NCBI RefSeq assembly: GCF_020184175.1
Contig: NC_065532.1
Location: forward strand, 15,810,001 to 15,874,000
Length of the DNA: 64,000 nt
Direction of reading: 5' to 3'
Source: Aphis gossypii
Lineage: Eukaryota > Arthropoda > Insecta > Hemiptera > Aphididae
Shown in pieces: positions 61,431 to 64,000 of the stretch. Every line of letters begins with the position of its first letter. The stretch's first letter is position 1. Position numbers and translations under genes: made by a program. The notes beneath the pieces are model-generated. The model made no database searches and was not told the origin of the DNA. It was given only the letters and a program-made list of their open reading frames with translations.

Positions 61431-62790
61431 ACTGTAGATATGATGTATATAGGCATCACGTATAATATATATATATACGTACGTCAAACGTCGGACACAG
61501 CCATGTATAATAGCTCTTTGGAAACATATTTGCAGGTATACTATATATTATTATTAATGCGTATTCAAGTATATAAACCATATGTATATAGTACCTATGT
61601 ACAATGGCAGCGTGCTCACTGAAATCGTCCAAAATCGATAACAATAAGAACGCCGTGTCCTGCAAACGAAATAATTTGTTGTACGAGTAGAAACTCATCG
61701 TAGGTACAAATAATATAATAATATAAAAAAAAAAAAAAGTGTACCGAAATCAAATACAATATACATTATTATATACCCGATTTAATTTATGTATTCGAAA
61801 TAACAAAAATATAATATACAATACAGCGTATTATTATTATAATAAAATAACGTGCCGGGAATATTATAATAACTTTTGTAAGATATAATATAATACGCGG
61901 TATATTTTAACAATCATAAATTTGGCTAAAATATATTAAAAAGTTATACGACAATGAAAATGGAAATCGTAACAAAAATGATAAAACCCAAACTATTAAA
62001 TCTTTTAATTTTAATTTTTGTACCATATTATAGTTTAATCTCATTAAACTCGATTAAGTATAAACCGTTTATATTCACAGTACAAATTAAAGTATTAAAC
62101 AAGTAGGTAATACTGAAACTTTGTTAAATAGAACACGTAGTAAATGTGACGTGGTAACGACTCGTATATTTGATTATCCATAAAATAGTTACGTAAACAT
62201 TTTTTATAGCGTTTTAGTCTAAAACCTCATGGTATGACAACGGACTTTGAAAAAACAAGTATGTCAAAGGTTATATAGGTTAATCGCCGGATTAGGTAAT
62301 TAACCGCGTTATAATGACTTTATCATCCGGAATCGAAAATTTAAAGCAGCTTTAAGTATATAGCCGTAATCCACGTTTTTCAGTTTATAATGTTTGTACC
62401 AAAAATAATGAGTTTATAACCGGATTTGACATATTATTATATTATATTGTATTATAGAGCGACTATAATATTTATAATTTTATCGATTTTTTATTACAAC
62501 TAATGGCAGCACATATCGGAGAAGAAATATGCATTCTATGGAATATACTTATGTATACGAATAAAATGTGCATTATTTTCAACTCATATGAACAATATTC
62601 ACCTACACTCATTATTGTTATTGTAAAACATATTATTATCCAATATATTATAATACAAACCGGAACATTATCACAGGAACAGGACGATCTGAAAACCCGA
62701 CGAACCCGACGAACCCGGCGAAAAGGGTAGTCGCATAACAGTTTATATGTATATACATCAAATATATTATTGTGTTTTTATGTAGGTATT
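61431..62790. other. AT-rich non-coding stretch
   Basis: No gene is supported. It holds (TA)n at about 61466-61477, an A14 run at about 61726-61738 and an Arg-Thr-rich short repeat at 62696-62722, where CGAACC/CCCGGCG-type words are repeated (CCCGACGAACCCGACGAACCC). Confidence 0.5.
62696..62722. repeat. 9-bp tandem repeat (CCCGACGAA)n
   Basis: CCCGACGAA is repeated twice, followed by CCCGGCGAA. It gives an Arg-Thr-Arg tripeptide repeat at the end of a 75-codon plus frame that is otherwise AT-driven. Confidence 0.75.
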
Positions 62791-62799
62791 GTAATAGTC

Positions 62800-63640
62800 T
62801 GATGCAGCAGCGAGTAGAGAGGCGCGGAGGTCGTAATTATTGTTCGTTTCCATCACGGAACCGTGGCTAAAGCGTTATACACGCGCATATAGGGTGAACG
62901 ATAAAAATTGTTATTTAATTAGAATATTATTGTATCTGTCGAGGGCGGTTTGTCGCGCGACGGCGGCATCGGGGGCCCTTCGACCGGAACTTGATTCGTC
63001 GTACTTTATCGGGGTCATTATTATCGTTATTATTGCCGCGGTCTATATATATGTATATATATGTATACGCATCTTCCGTACAGCTGTGTTACATATACCA
63101 TGTTATAACCACCACGAGATACATATATATATAGTTCTAAGGAACGTTATGGATGGCCGATGGGGTTGTCGTTCGGCGGTAGTGGCGTTCGTTTTTTTTT
63201 TCGCAAAATAAATCGGGTACACGCTCTGTGAAAAGTAAAATTATATTTCAAGCTCGATTTAAAAATAAAAGCCATGCCGTGTACGCGTAGCCTTTTCATC
63301 GTGCACGCGCAGCGCGTACACCCTCATCATCCTGTGTTTAGATATAAATATATATATTATATAATAACGTTGCAGTAATAATAATGAAAAGCCACTTTAT
63401 GTTCACGGCGTGTTGAACACCGCCGCTCCGTGGAAATGAACAACCAAAGTCGTATAGTCGTCGTCGTCGCTACCGCCGCCGCCGCCGTAAAGGCGGGAAC
63501 TATATTATTATATACATACATAAATATAAAATAAATCCAAAAAATATTATTCCGATTGCATTTAAAAGGGAAATTACTTTTTAGCGATTGCGCGCGTGGT
63601 TTTTTCTTTTGTCCAATCGGTTGTACGTGACTTTTTGAAT
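62800..63640. other. CpG-containing block 15
   Basis: CpG-dense parts at about 62940-63000 (GGGCGGTTTGTCGCGCGACGGCGGC) and 63280-63320 (GTGTACGCGTAGCC, GCACGCGCAGCGCG). (GTC)n and (CCG)n run from about 63456 to 63487. A 123-codon plus frame (62840-63211) and a 97-codon minus frame (63357-63650) are unrecognised. The minus frame contains Ala and Thr runs from the triplet repeats. Confidence 0.45.
63456..63487. repeat. (GTC)n then (CCG)n triplet repeats
   Basis: Five GTC/TCG units and five CCG units are separated by CTA. They explain the Ala/Thr runs in the minus frame. Confidence 0.85.
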
Positions 63641-63650
63641 ATAATAACAT

Positions 63651-64000
63651 TAATATTTATTGTATAAATGTATATATTATTATATATACATATATATATA
63701 ATACATAGAAGAGTGTTCACGTCCGAAGATTGAATACTATGACGTTCCCTTTTTTTTGCTTCTCACCAACAGTCCAAACCTGCAGCATTGAGGCGTATAA
63801 TAATGTATTATAAATCATTGCTCATATAAATTATTACACACAACAAAAATAACACATATACATACATAAACGTTTGAAACAAACTCTTATAGTCTAAACC
63901 AGAGTTAATTCTTCTATTGCGAAAATATTAAGTTTTTGTTTAATTGTTTTTCTGTAATTTTTTTTTATCTATTATACACATTGTACCTAATATAATATAT
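63651..64000. other. AT-rich non-coding end of window
   Basis: No gene was recognised. TA-rich sequence lies at about 63670-63702. The window ends in AT-rich DNA. Confidence 0.5.

Noticed and set aside
62840..63211. 123-codon plus frame
   Set aside because: No domain was recognised. Its middle and end are Ile/Val/Tyr runs from TA-rich DNA, inside a stop-poor CpG block.
1..64000. tRNA, rRNA, spliceosomal RNA or CRISPR array
   Set aside because: No GGTTCGAATCC-type B box paired with an A box, no rRNA or snRNA core strings, and no regularly spaced direct repeats with unique spacers were seen. The 42-bp minisatellite has no spacers.

Overview
This window looks like eukaryotic, animal-nuclear, intergenic or intronic DNA, most probably from an aphid (Hemiptera, Aphididae). 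The sequence is very AT-rich, with no operon structure, no dense reading frames and no Shine-Dalgarno-like spacing. It has many (TA)n, (CA)n and (TAA)n tracts and a striking excess of AGGTA/TACCT words, often in perfect palindromes centred on GGTACC or GGTATACC. I associate that signature with aphid genomes from memory; it is not proven here. I found no intact protein-coding gene, rRNA, tRNA or CRISPR array. The longest ATG-started frames are 119 to 138 codons. They sit in low-complexity or overlapping contexts and match no family I know, so they are treated as chance frames.

The best-supported elements are decayed or non-autonomous transposable elements. Two TA-flanked elements have CAGT-type terminal inverted repeats of the pogo/Tigger kind (18160-18330 and 23060-23379). 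A 440-bp element with long inverted arms is bounded by TTAA (48532-48971). A 192-bp element has short AGTCTCACT termini (17703-17894). A broken piece of the C-terminal end of a non-LTR retrotransposon reverse-transcriptase polyprotein lies at about 56141-56353. About 300 bp after it is a six-copy, roughly 42-bp minisatellite (56668-56914).

The layout alternates between long AT-rich deserts and about fifteen short CpG-rich, GC-richer blocks. These lie near 2.4, 5.3, 9.0, 15.4, 18.7, 23.8, 28.4, 29.6, 36.4, 44.6, 48.1, 51.4, 59.6, 61.0 and 63.2 kb. The blocks carry CGG/CCG triplet runs, alternating CG or CA tracts, and in places initiator-like or 3' splice-site-like strings. They are the most likely places for unannotated first exons, non-coding RNA exons or regulatory DNA, but the sequence alone does not prove any of these.

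No gene cooperation can be described because no gene is demonstrable. Nothing here amounts to a clear new biological system. The most interesting unexplained signals are the recurrent GGTACC/GGTATACC palindromes, two pairs of abutting perfect or near-perfect dyads (8836-8864 and 11064-11095), the canonical G-quadruplex motif in the 18.7-kb CpG block, and the 42-bp repeat that stays open as a 14-residue repeat on the minus strand.
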